Below are positions 35,203-43,192 of a DNA stretch of 64,000 nucleotides, in pieces. This stretch comes from TMP-86 sp046347195 (GTDB lineage Bacteria > Pseudomonadota > Gammaproteobacteria > Steroidobacterales > Steroidobacteraceae). The notes beneath the pieces were generated by a model. The model made no database searches. It saw only the letters and a list, made by a program, of their open reading frames with translations, and was not told where the DNA came from. The position numbers and the translations under genes were made by a program. The stretch spans positions 1-64,000 of the forward strand of contig JAXMGQ010000006.1 in the NCBI GenBank assembly GCA_046347195.1, read 5' to 3'. The first letter of the stretch is position 1. Every line of letters begins with the position of its first letter.

Positions 35203-36375
35203 ATGGCAGGCATCCGGCGCATCCTGCTGCTGCTCACCGTGTTCGCGGGCACAACCGTGTCCGCGACTGACCGCGCGCCGCGGTGCTGCCCGATGACCGA
35301 GCCGACGTGTTCTACAGCACCTACAAGGGCGGCGGCATGGACATCACCGCCAAGTCGATCCTGGTGCGCAAGAAGTTCGCCGAGAGCGTGTCCGTGCAGG
35401 GCGAGTACCTGATCGATACCGTCAGTGGCGCCTCCATCGACGTGCTCGGCAACGCAAGCACCATCCACGACGAGCGCAAGCAGAAGACCGTCAGCCTCGA
35501 CTACATCCGCGGCAAGACCTCCTACGCGCTCTCCTGGTCGAACAGCAAGGAAACCGACTACATCTCCGACAACTGGCACGCGAGCCTGAGCCAGGACATG
35601 TTCGGCGACCTGACCACCCTGACGCTGGGCTATGGCCGGGGCTGGGACACCGTGAGCGCGCGCTCCGGGAGCCTGGTGAACAAGGTGGGCCAGTGCCGAC
35701 CGGCGCAGCTATGACATCGGCCTGTCGCAGGTGATCACGCGCAACCTGCTCGGCTCGCTGACCGTGGAAGTGATCACCGACGAGGGATTCCTCAACAATC
35801 CCTACCGCTTCACCCGCTACGTGGATCCGACCGATGGCCGTGGCTGGAACATCCAGCCCGAGGACTATCCGCGCACACGCACCAGCACCGCCGTCAGCGC
35901 CAAGGCCCGCTACTACCTCTGGTATCGTGCCGCCGCCAGCGCCTCCTACCGCTTCTTCACCGACACCTGGGGCATCCGCGGCAACACTTTCGAGCTGGGC
36001 TACACCCATCCCTTGGGCAACCGCTGGATCATCGAGGGGCGCGTGCGCCTGTACAAGCAGGGTCACGCCAACTTCTATTCCGACCTGTTTCCGCGACGCG
36101 ATGCGTTCAATTTCATCGGCCGGGACAAGGACCTGGCGGCCTCGAAGAACACCACCATCGGTGCGAAGGTCACTTATGCCTTCCTGCCCGATGGCTGGAA
36201 GTTCTTCAAGCGTGGCACGGTGACGCTGGATCTCAGCCGGATCTCGTTCCGCTACGACGACTTCCGCGAACATCAAGGACTACTGGAATCGCTGGATGGC
36301 TTCGCGGCCGGCTCCGAGCCGCTGTACCGCTTCCACGCCAACGTGATGCAGGTCTACGCTTCGATGTTCTTCTGA
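35203..36375 (+). pseudogene. DUF3570 outer-membrane protein, two frameshifts
   Basis: Predicted outer-membrane beta-barrel of about 390 residues. Signal peptide MAGIRRILLLLTVFAGTTVS is in frame with ATG 35203. The body continues in a second frame from about 35280 (DDRADVFYSTYKGGGMDITA) and in a third from about 35690 (DRRSYDIGLSQVITRNLLGS), ending with a barrel-type terminal strand, VMQVYASMFF. DUF3570 proteins have many amphipathic strands such as SVSVQGEYLIDTVSGASIDV, as here. One base missing or added at each site restores the full protein. It lies one base after the DUF4266 gene and closes the plus-strand set; a hairpin follows at 36444-36474. Confidence 0.8.
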
Positions 36376-36443
36376 TCACCGCCCGGCGGGCCGGCCGCCG
36401 GCATCGCTGCCGGAAGTGATGCGGACTCTCGAGCGGGAAAGAC

Positions 36444-36474
36444 CCGCGGGACCGGCGCTCGGCCAGTCCCGCGG
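36444..36474. terminator. Hairpin between convergent DUF3570 and small secreted protein genes
   Basis: CCGCGGGAC (36444-36452) pairs perfectly with GTCCCGCGG (36466-36474) around a 13-base loop. It sits in the 113-base gap between convergent genes and could act in both directions, but lacks a strong T-run on either side. Confidence 0.45.
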
Positions 36475-36488
36475 AAATTGCAACACGT

Positions 36489-36686
36489 TCAACGTGGCGG
36501 ACCCGCGGCATCACCTCCGCGTTCATAGGCCGACATCGGGATGACACTCCCAGGTCGCCACTTCATCATGTCCGGAGAGCCGGAACCCTGGCCGCGGTCA
36601 GCATTCTCCGCCGTTCTTTGCGCAGCGAAGGAAACGCCGAATACCAGGATGGCCGCACCTGACATGATCAGCTTACGCCGTTGCAT
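36489..36686 (-). CDS. Tiny secreted protein of unknown function (65 residues)
   Basis: Short exported protein with an AAAGGAG ribosome site 6-7 bases before ATG 36686. The N-terminal signal is MQRRKLIMSGAAILVFGVSF, cleaved near AAQ. The mature peptide of about 40 residues (ENADRGQGSGSPDMMKWRPG, then SVIPMSAYERGGDAAGPPR) contains no cysteine and no recognisable domain. It starts 18 bases after the stop of the repeat-peptide gene and is surely co-transcribed with it. As sequenced, a frame error in the repeat gene makes one continuous open frame over both genes, which I regard as artificial. Confidence 0.65.
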   Translation of the reverse strand: MQRRKLIMSGAAILVFGVSFAAQRTAENADRGQGSGSPDMMKWRPGSVIPMSAYERGGDAAGPPR

Positions 36687-36703
36687 GGTCGACTCCTTTT
36701 CAT

Positions 36704-37058
36704 TCAGAACGCTCGCGGCGGATGGGCCGGCTCCACGTCCTGCACCGCGAAGCGCGGCGGGTGCGCCGGCTCCAGGTCCTGCACCGCGAAGCGTGGCGGT
36801 GGAGTGGCCCATGTCCGGCCTGCGAAGCGCGGCGGGTGGGAGGGCTGCATGTCCCACCGCGAAGCGCGGCGGGTGCGCCGGCTCCAGGTCCTGCACCGCG
36901 AAGCGAGGCGGATGGGAGGGCTGCATGTCCTGCACCGCGAAACGCGGCGGGTGGGAGGGCTGCATGTCGAAAGCTGTGGCCCCCGCACTGGCGTCCGTGG
37001 CAAATGCTGCGCAAGATAACGCTGCTGCCGCGGACAGAGAGGCGAACTTGAGATTCAT
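36704..37058 (-). pseudogene. Secreted protein built of seven 13-residue HPPRF repeats, small internal deletion
   Basis: Start ATG 37058 has an AGGAG site 9 bases upstream. Signal peptide MNLKFASLSAAAALSCAAFA with cleavage near DASAG. The mature protein is nothing but repeats of the type DMQPSHPPRFAVQ or DLEPAHPPRFAVQ, seven units, closing HPPRAF and stop. In the fourth unit two bases are missing (gtg-ggacatg instead of gtg-ca-ggacatg near 36851); after that the repeats continue in another frame to 36704. Restoring CA gives a uniform array of about 118 residues in total. The fifth unit is divergent (TWATPPPRFAVQ). The family is unknown to me. It is divergent from an ECF sigma factor gene 158 bases away. 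Confidence 0.7.
36707..36968 (-). repeat. Seven tandem 39-bp units coding the HPPRF repeat
   Basis: Units are about 39 bases with core CACCCGCCGCGCTTCGCGGT. Two alternate types, MQPS and LEPA/VEPA, suggest higher-order duplication. Such arrays are prone to both true copy-number change and assembly error. Confidence 0.85.
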
Positions 37059-37118
37059 TACGTTTTCTCCTGGTCTTCCTGAGGGTTGATGGACTTGGTT
37101 TGCGCACCGCGAACTCGC

Positions 37119-37138
37119 GGCGCTTGGGGTAAAGCGCC
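37119..37138. other. Inverted repeat in the divergent promoter region of the sigma factor and repeat-peptide genes
   Basis: GGCGCTT-ggggta-AAGCGCC lies midway in the 158-base gap, next to a second palindrome CCGCGA-ac-TCGCGG (37107-37120). Either may be an operator or part of an ECF promoter; I see no consensus to name. Confidence 0.35.
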
Positions 37139-37216
37139 AATCAAGTGTGATCGCCCTCACGGAATGCGGCGTTTCCGCAGTGTCCATCCGCCAGGTGGAG
37201 GCCTGAGGGCCCGCTG

Positions 37217-37786
37217 ATGATTGCTCCCAAGGGCAAGTTCACCCAGCTCCTGAGCGACTGGCGGACCGGCCACGAGGACGCGCTCAGGGAACTCACACCG
37301 CTGGTCTACGACGAGTTGCGACGGCTCGCCCACCGCTACATGCGAGGCGAACGGGGCAGCCACACCCTGCAGGCCACGGCGGTGGTGCATGAGGCCTTCC
37401 TGCGGCTGATCCAGTCCGAGGTCCCCCTGCAGGACCGCACGCATTTCTTCGCGCTGGCCTCGAGGTTGATGCGCTGGGTGCTGGTCGACCATGCCCGGGG
37501 CCGCGGCCGTGACAAGCGCTTCGGCGCCGCACGCCAGGTGCCGCTGGACGATGAACTGGGGGCCCGGTACGACGCCAGCTTCGACATCGTCGACCTGGAC
37601 CATGCCCTGGAGCAGCTCACGCAGATCGAGCCGCGGCTGGCCCAGGTGCTGGAGCTGCACTACTTCGGTGAGTTCACCTACGACCAGATCGCCATGGCTC
37701 TGGGCTCCTCGGCGGCCACCGTGCACCGGGATATCCGCCTGGCGCGGGCCTGGCTGCTCGATTACCTGATGGGACGCCAGCCATGA
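37217..37786 (+). CDS. ECF-type RNA polymerase sigma factor (TIGR02999-like)
   Basis: Sigma-70 family extracytoplasmic-function factor of 189 residues. Region 2 is visible as DELRRLAHRYMRGERGSHTL and LMRWVLVDHARGRGRDKRF; region 4 as LAQVLELHYFGEFTYDQIAM with the helix-turn-helix LGSSAATVHRDIRLARAWL. The VHEAFLRLIQ block is typical of the TIGR02999 group. No anti-sigma factor is adjacent. Instead the stop overlaps the start of a Ser/Thr kinase (ATGA), the known arrangement in which the sigma factor is thought to be controlled by phosphorylation. Upstream GAGGG serves as ribosome site. Confidence 0.92.
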   Translation: MIAPKGKFTQLLSDWRTGHEDALRELTPLVYDELRRLAHRYMRGERGSHTLQATAVVHEAFLRLIQSEVPLQDRTHFFALASRLMRWVLVDHARGRGRDKRFGAARQVPLDDELGARYDASFDIVDLDHALEQLTQIEPRLAQVLELHYFGEFTYDQIAMALGSSAATVHRDIRLARAWLLDYLMGRQP

Positions 37787-40494
37787 CGGTCCCGCACGCA
37801 CGCTGGCGCGAGGTACGGGCCCTGTTCGAGCAGGTGGTCGAGGCCGGGCCTTCGCACCGGGCCGAGACGCTGGAGCGCATCGGCCGGTCGGATCCGGAAC
37901 TCAAGGCGTCGGTGGAGGCATTGCTGTCGATGGACGAGGTGGGCGATGTCCCGCTGCAGTCGGCCATCGGGGCGGCGGCGGGCGACCTGCTCGAGCAGCA
38001 TGCCGACCGGCTCATCGGCACGCGCGTCGGCCCCTACCGCATCACCTCGGTCCTCGGCCACGGCGGCACCAGCACCGTGTACGCGGCGGAACGCTCCGAC
38101 CCGCAGTTCCAGCAGGTCGTGGCGATCAAGGTGCTGCACCACGCCACGCTCCATCCGCGCATGCGCAACCGCCTGCACAGCGAGCGCCACATCCTCGCCA
38201 AGCTCGAGCATCCGTGCATCGCGCGGCTCATCGACAGCGGCGACCTGGAGGATGGCACGCCGTACATCGTGATGGAGCACGTGGCCGGCGAGGACGTGCT
38301 GCAGTACTGCGATTCGCGCACGCTGTTCGTGCGGGAACGACTCGAGCTGTTCGTCAAGATCTGCGAGGCCGTGCAGTATGCGCATCGCAACCTGATCGTC
38401 CACCGCGACCTCAAGCCCGGCAACATCCTGGTGAACCGCGAGGGCAGCCCCAAGCTGCTGGACTTCGGCATCGCGAAGCTCCTCGCGCCCGAGAGCATCT
38501 CTCACACCCTGCCCGTGACCCGGTTGCAGGAGCGGGTGCTGACGCCCGAGAATGCGGCGCCCGAGCAGGTGCTCGGACGCCCGATCACCACGGCCACCGA
38601 CATCTACGCGCTGGGCGTGCTGCTGTACCAGCTACTGTCCGGCCGCCCGCCCTACCGGTTGGCGAGCTACAGCCAGCTCCAGCTCGAGCGCGCCATCTGC
38701 ATGGACGACCCGGTGCGCGCCAGCCAAGCCGTGACGGCGAAGCTCACCGGCGAATCTGAGCTGGACCGCCAACGCATCTCCGACCGGCGCGGACTCTCCC
38801 CCGAACGCCTGCGCGCGCGCCTGTCTGGTGATCTCGACGCGATCATCGCCATGGCCATGCGCAAGGAGCCGGACCGGCGCTACGCCTCGGCACAGGCGCT
38901 GGCGGAGGACATCACCCGCCACCTGGGCGCCGAGCCGGTGATCGCCCGGCAGGGTGACTGGCGCTACAACTCGGCCAAGTTCCTGCGCAGGCACTTCCTG
39001 GGCGTGAGCATCGTCGCTGGCCTGGTGATCGGCATGGCGGCCGTGGCCGGCGTCACGCTCTGGCAGAACCATCGCATCGAGATGGCGCGCGAGGCCACGG
39101 CGCGGGAGCGCGACCGGGCGCAGCAGGTCTCGAGCTTCCTGGTGGATGTCTTCTCGCAGGCCGATCCCTTCAACGCCCAGGGCCACGAGGTGACGGCGCG
39201 CGAGCTGCTGGACCGCGGTGCGGCCCGCATCCTCGAGAACCTCGACGAGCAACCCGAAGTGCGCGCCGAGCTGCTCGAGAGCATCGGCCTCGCCTACCGG
39301 CGCCAGGGGCTGGCGATGCGCGCCGTGCCGCTGTTCGAGCAGGCGCTCGCGATCCGCCGCAACGCCAATCCGCCCAATCCGTCGCAGGTCGCCGCCGCGC
39401 TCGCCAACCTCGCGCAGGCCCTGGCCGACACCGGCAACCTCACCTCGGCCGAAGGCTATCTCAACCAGGCACTGGCGCTGTCGCGCCAGCCCGGCCTCAC
39501 CGCCACCCGCCAGACCGCCGACATCCTCATGCAGCTCGGCACCATCTCGCTCGACGGGCGCAGCAAACCGGAGCAGGCAACCGAGTACTTCCAGCAGGCG
39601 CTATCGCTCTATCGCAACGTTCTTGGCATCGAACGGCCGGAGGTCGCCAGCGCGCTGGCTGGACTCGCAACCACGGCGCAATGGCGCGATGACCTCGCCG
39701 GCGCCGAGAAGTACCAGCGCGATGCGCTGGAAATCGTCCAGGCGACGCTGTCGCGCGATCACCCGGATTACGCAATCGCGCTGGCAAATCTTGGCAACAT
39801 CCTGATCCAGCGAAGCAAGTATGCCGAGGCCGAGCCCATGCTGAACGAGGCGCTGGAAGTGGAGCGGCGGGTGTTCGGCCCCACGCATCAGCGCGTCGCC
39901 CAGACGCTGGAGAACCTCGCCAACCTGTACGAGCTGACGCGGGGAGTTCCGGCGCAGCATCGGCACCATGAACGAGGCCCTGGCACTGACCCGGCAGCGC
40001 CTCGGGCCCCGGCACTACATCGTCGGCTATCGCCTCGACTATCTGGCCAGCCTGTACCTGAAGGCGGGCGATCCCTCCGCCGCCGAGTCGCAAGCGCGCG
40101 AGGCGCTGGACATCTACGCGAGCAGCCTTCCGCCCGAACACCTGTACGTGGCATCCACGCGCCAGCTCCTGGGCGACATCCTGATCGCCCGCGAGCAGTT
40201 CGCCGCGGCCGGCACCGAACTGCGCAGCGCGTTGATCTGTCGCGCCGGCTCGCCGGCAACGAAAGCTGGCGCGCGGACCGCGCCGAGGCCAGTCTCGGCT
40301 GGAGCATGATCCGCAGTGGTGACGAGCAGACCGGAACGCCGCTCCTGCTCGACTCACAGGCGCGGCTGCTGCGCGCTCTCGGGCCGCGCAACCCGGCCGT
40401 CCAGCAGGCCACGCGCTATCTTGCCGAGTACTATCGCCTGCATCATCGCGACGCCGACGCCGCACGGGTTCTCGCCGTGCTCAACTCGCGCTAA
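37783..40494 (+). pseudogene. Transmembrane Ser/Thr protein kinase with C-terminal TPR repeats, two frameshifts
   Basis: Hanks-type kinase of about 900 residues. Kinase domain residues 85-370: glycine loop GHGGTSTVYAAER, Lys in VVAIKVLHH, catalytic HRDLKPGNILVN, DFGIAK, then APEQVLGRP. A membrane helix follows near residues 405-425 (FLGVSIVAGLVIGMAAVAGV), and a periplasmic TPR array (YRRQGLAMRAVPLFEQALAI, VAAALANLAQALADTGNLTS). The frame breaks at about 39940-39946 and again at about 40231-40240; the TPR sequence between them (MNEALALTRQRLGPRHY) is intact in another frame. Coupled to the ECF sigma gene, the kinase probably senses an envelope signal through its TPRs and modifies the sigma factor. 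Frameshifts are probably errors. Confidence 0.85.
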
Positions 40495-40561
40495 GCTTGC
40501 GGAACTTGACCGCTCGCGGCGCAGTCCCACTGCAGGAGCGTCGGCACACGCAGGAGAACGC

Positions 40562-41440
40562 ATGATTGCATCCACCCGTTCCTGGTTCCAGGCCTTCATC
40601 GTCGCGTCGTTGTCGCTGGCCGCTTGCGCGACGGCGACGGCCAGCGCCCGCGAGGAAGGTCGGCTGCTCACCGCCACCGAGGTGCTCGAGGACGTGCAGG
40701 GCATGCCCGACCAGCGTCTCCCCGACCTGCTGCTGTCGCGCGCCTATGGCATCGCCATCATTCCCGACGTCGTCAAGGTGGGTCTCACGCCGGTGGGCGG
40801 CAGCCGCGGCAAGGGCGTGCTGATGGTGCGCGACAAGCTCGATGCGCCCTGGAGCAATCCCTCGTTCATCACCCTGACGGGCGGCAACCTTGGCTTCATG
40901 ATCGGCGTGCAGTCCTCGGACATCGTGCTGGTGTTCACCACCAAGTCCGGCATCGAAGGCATCACCGGCGGCAAGATGACCCTGGGCGCCAACGCCTCGG
41001 TGGCCGCGGGTCCGGTGGGCCGGTCGGGTTCGGCCGGGACAGACCTGAACTTCGACTCGGAGATCTACTCCTACGCCCGCTCGCGGGGACTGTTCGCCGG
41101 CGCGGCCCTCGACGGGACGGTGCTCAGCATCGACAAGAAGTCCAACGCCGCCTTCTATGGCAAGAGCGGTGTCTCCGCCAGCGAGATCTTCTCCGGCCAG
41201 TCCCCGGCCCCGCCGGCCGCGGGACAGCGGTTCCTCGACCGCCTGGCCCAGGTGACCCGTACCAGCGTGCGTTCCTCGCCCGCCCCGCAGGCGGAGGTGC
41301 CGGCCGGCGCCCCGCCGCCGGCCGCATCAGGGGGAGCAGCTCCCGCCCCGGCGGCTCCGGCCACGCCAGCCACACCGCCGGCGCCGGCGCAGACCTTCCC
41401 GATGGAAGACTCACAGGCCGGGCAGGAGCCCCCGAAGTAG
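40562..41440 (+). CDS. SYLF-domain (Ysc84-type) lipid-binding exported protein
   Basis: Protein of 292 residues with an AGGAG site before ATG 40562. Signal region ends LSLAACATATASA (residue 23), possible lipobox LAAC. The SYLF/DUF500 domain covers residues 30-210 (YGIAIIPDVVKVGLTPVGGS, KGVLMVRDKLDAPWSNPSFI, GNLGFMIGVQSSDIVLVF, DLNFDSEIYSYARSRGLFAG), a fold that binds phosphoinositide-like lipids in eukaryotes and has unclear roles in bacteria. The last 70 residues are Ala/Pro-rich linker ending DSQAGQEPPK. It follows the kinase gene by 67 bases and may be co-regulated by the ECF system. Confidence 0.87.
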   Translation: MIASTRSWFQAFIVASLSLAACATATASAREEGRLLTATEVLEDVQGMPDQRLPDLLLSRAYGIAIIPDVVKVGLTPVGGSRGKGVLMVRDKLDAPWSNPSFITLTGGNLGFMIGVQSSDIVLVFTTKSGIEGITGGKMTLGANASVAAGPVGRSGSAGTDLNFDSEIYSYARSRGLFAGAALDGTVLSIDKKSNAAFYGKSGVSASEIFSGQSPAPPAAGQRFLDRLAQVTRTSVRSSPAPQAEVPAGAPPPAASGGAAPAPAAPATPATPPAPAQTFPMEDSQAGQEPPK

Positions 41441-41521
41441 GCCCTCGAGGGAGGCGCCGGCGGCGTCGCCATCCACAGACCATTGCGCGGTCGCGGGCCG
41501 CGGTGCAATGTATCCGCCACC

Positions 41522-43168
41522 ATGGGGGACCATGAAGGGCTGAAGACGCCCGGTATTCGTGAGCTGACCTCGCTCCCGCCGTCCGCGGCGGGGCGGCGGG
41601 TGGCGGCCGGCTTCCATTGGATGGCGGCGCGACCCTCCCATGCGTTTTCGGGCATTGCCGCGCTTGCCTGGCTCTGCGGCGTGCTGGAGCAGGTGCTGTG
41701 GATCCCGGCGCCACTCCGCCTTCCCTTCCTCGCGCTGATGCCCGGCCTGCTGCTTTCCGCGCTCGCGCTGTTCCCGCGCCGGCTGTTCGCCAGCCTGATC
41801 ATCGGGGCGTGGCTGGGCGATCTGGCCGGCTGGCTCCTGCCCCCGCTGCTGGGGCCGGGCGCGACGGCGGGCACGGCCCTGATGATCGTCACGGCAAACA
41901 CCATCGACGGCATCGTGGCGGGGCTGCTGCTGCGGCTGGCATTCGAGCGCCTGCAGCCGCAACTCGAGATGCGCCTGGTCATCGCCCTGCTCCCCTGCCT
42001 CTTCGGCGCGCTGGTCGCAGGCGCGCTGCTCTGGACGATGGGCACGCCGGTGGACGACCCACCGTGGCCCGCGGCCCTCGGACTTCGCGTCCTGATGCAG
42101 TTCCTCGGCCAGCCGCTGGTCACCCTGCCGCTGATGATCTGGTGGCTGCACAGCCATGGCTGCGCCCTCAAGACGCGGAGCCGCGCGCGTGAACTCGCGC
42201 TGCTCAGCCTCGCGCTCGCCTGCGCCACCGCCTTCGGCCTGCAGCACCAGTTCCCGCTGCAGGGCATGATCGGCGTGTTCCTCGCCCTGACGATGCTGGC
42301 GGCTCTCGCGATGCGCTTTCCCCTGCGGGTCGTCTCGCTGGTCCTCCCGGTCTATTTCGTCGTGGCGGGAGCCTACTGCATCGATGTCTTCCGCCACGCC
42401 GGCCCCGCGACCGCCGCCGACACGCAGGACATCCTCGCCATGCAGATCACGGCACTCCTGCCGCTGTTCGGGCTCATCCTGCTGTCGATCGCGCACAACT
42501 CGCGCCGGCTCGCCGAGCAGCAGTTGCGCCGGTATGCGCGGCAGCTCGCGGCCGGCGAGGAAGACCGGCGGGGCGAGTCGGCGAGCGCGGTGCGGGAAGG
42601 CATCGCCCAGTCACTGATCGGCGTGCGCTTCGCGCTGAATGCGCTCGACCGGCGCTCGCTGCCGGACGAGGTGATACGGGCGCTCGATGAGGCGCTGCAG
42701 ACCGTGTCCGACGCGCAGGACCACGCGGAGGATGCGATGCGCGATCTCGGCCCGCAGGGGCTGGAGGACCTGGGCCTCGCGCCGGTCATCGATTCCCTCC
42801 TCGGGCACCTGCGGCGCGACAGTGACGCCCGGCTGACCTTCGAGCACTCCGGCCCGCTGCAGGCGCTGCCGTTGCCGGTCCGGCGCCTCGCGTTCCGCGT
42901 GGTGAGCGAGCTCGCGCGCAACGCCATTCGCCACGCCCGGCCGAAGCACATCGCCATCGTCGTCTGCGCGGGCGATGCGGTGCTGCAGATTGCCGTCAGC
43001 GACGATGGCCGCGGATTCGCGCCGGCCAGCATCCTGTCGCAACAGCACAGCGGCTCCGGACTGTTCGGGCTGCGCGAGCGCATCGCGCTCGAGGGCGGCG
43101 TGTTCTCGATCCGCTCGGGCGATGATGCCGGCTGCGTGATCGACGTGCGGTTGCCGCTCCGGGCCTAG
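41522..43168 (+). CDS. Membrane sensor with HisKA_3/HATPase layout but no phosphoacceptor histidine
   Basis: Protein of 548 residues. Residues 45-320 hold eight or so hydrophobic helices of MASE1 type (FLALMPGLLLSALALFPRR, SLIIGAWLGDLAGWLLPPLL). The cytoplasmic part has a HisKA_3-like helix pair followed by an HATPase_c domain with the N-box ELARNAIRHA, G1 DDGRGF and GSGLFGLRERIALEGG, as in NarX/LiaS/DesK-type kinases. The helix that normally reads ELHDGIGQSL reads AVREGIAQSL, with Arg358 where His should be. The frame is clean, so this is not an indel. No response regulator is adjacent. It may be a pseudokinase, a phosphatase or an ATP-binding partner of another kinase. Confidence 0.85.
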   Translation: MGDHEGLKTPGIRELTSLPPSAAGRRVAAGFHWMAARPSHAFSGIAALAWLCGVLEQVLWIPAPLRLPFLALMPGLLLSALALFPRRLFASLIIGAWLGDLAGWLLPPLLGPGATAGTALMIVTANTIDGIVAGLLLRLAFERLQPQLEMRLVIALLPCLFGALVAGALLWTMGTPVDDPPWPAALGLRVLMQFLGQPLVTLPLMIWWLHSHGCALKTRSRARELALLSLALACATAFGLQHQFPLQGMIGVFLALTMLAALAMRFPLRVVSLVLPVYFVVAGAYCIDVFRHAGPATAADTQDILAMQITALLPLFGLILLSIAHNSRRLAEQQLRRYARQLAAGEEDRRGESASAVREGIAQSLIGVRFALNALDRRSLPDEVIRALDEALQTVSDAQDHAEDAMRDLGPQGLEDLGLAPVIDSLLGHLRRDSDARLTFEHSGPLQALPLPVRRLAFRVVSELARNAIRHARPKHIAIVVCAGDAVLQIAVSDDGRGFAPASILSQQHSGSGLFGLRERIALEGGVFSIRSGDDAGCVIDVRLPLRA

Positions 43169-43192
43169 TATCCCGACACTGGGCAGGCTTCC

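Noticed and set aside
36707..36968. CRISPR array
   Set aside because: The 39-base units are contiguous, have no spacers and lie in frame within a secreted protein gene.
36489..37187. One 232-residue protein covering both small secreted genes
   Set aside because: It arises only because of the two-base deletion in the repeat array; a second ribosome site and a second signal peptide show two genes.
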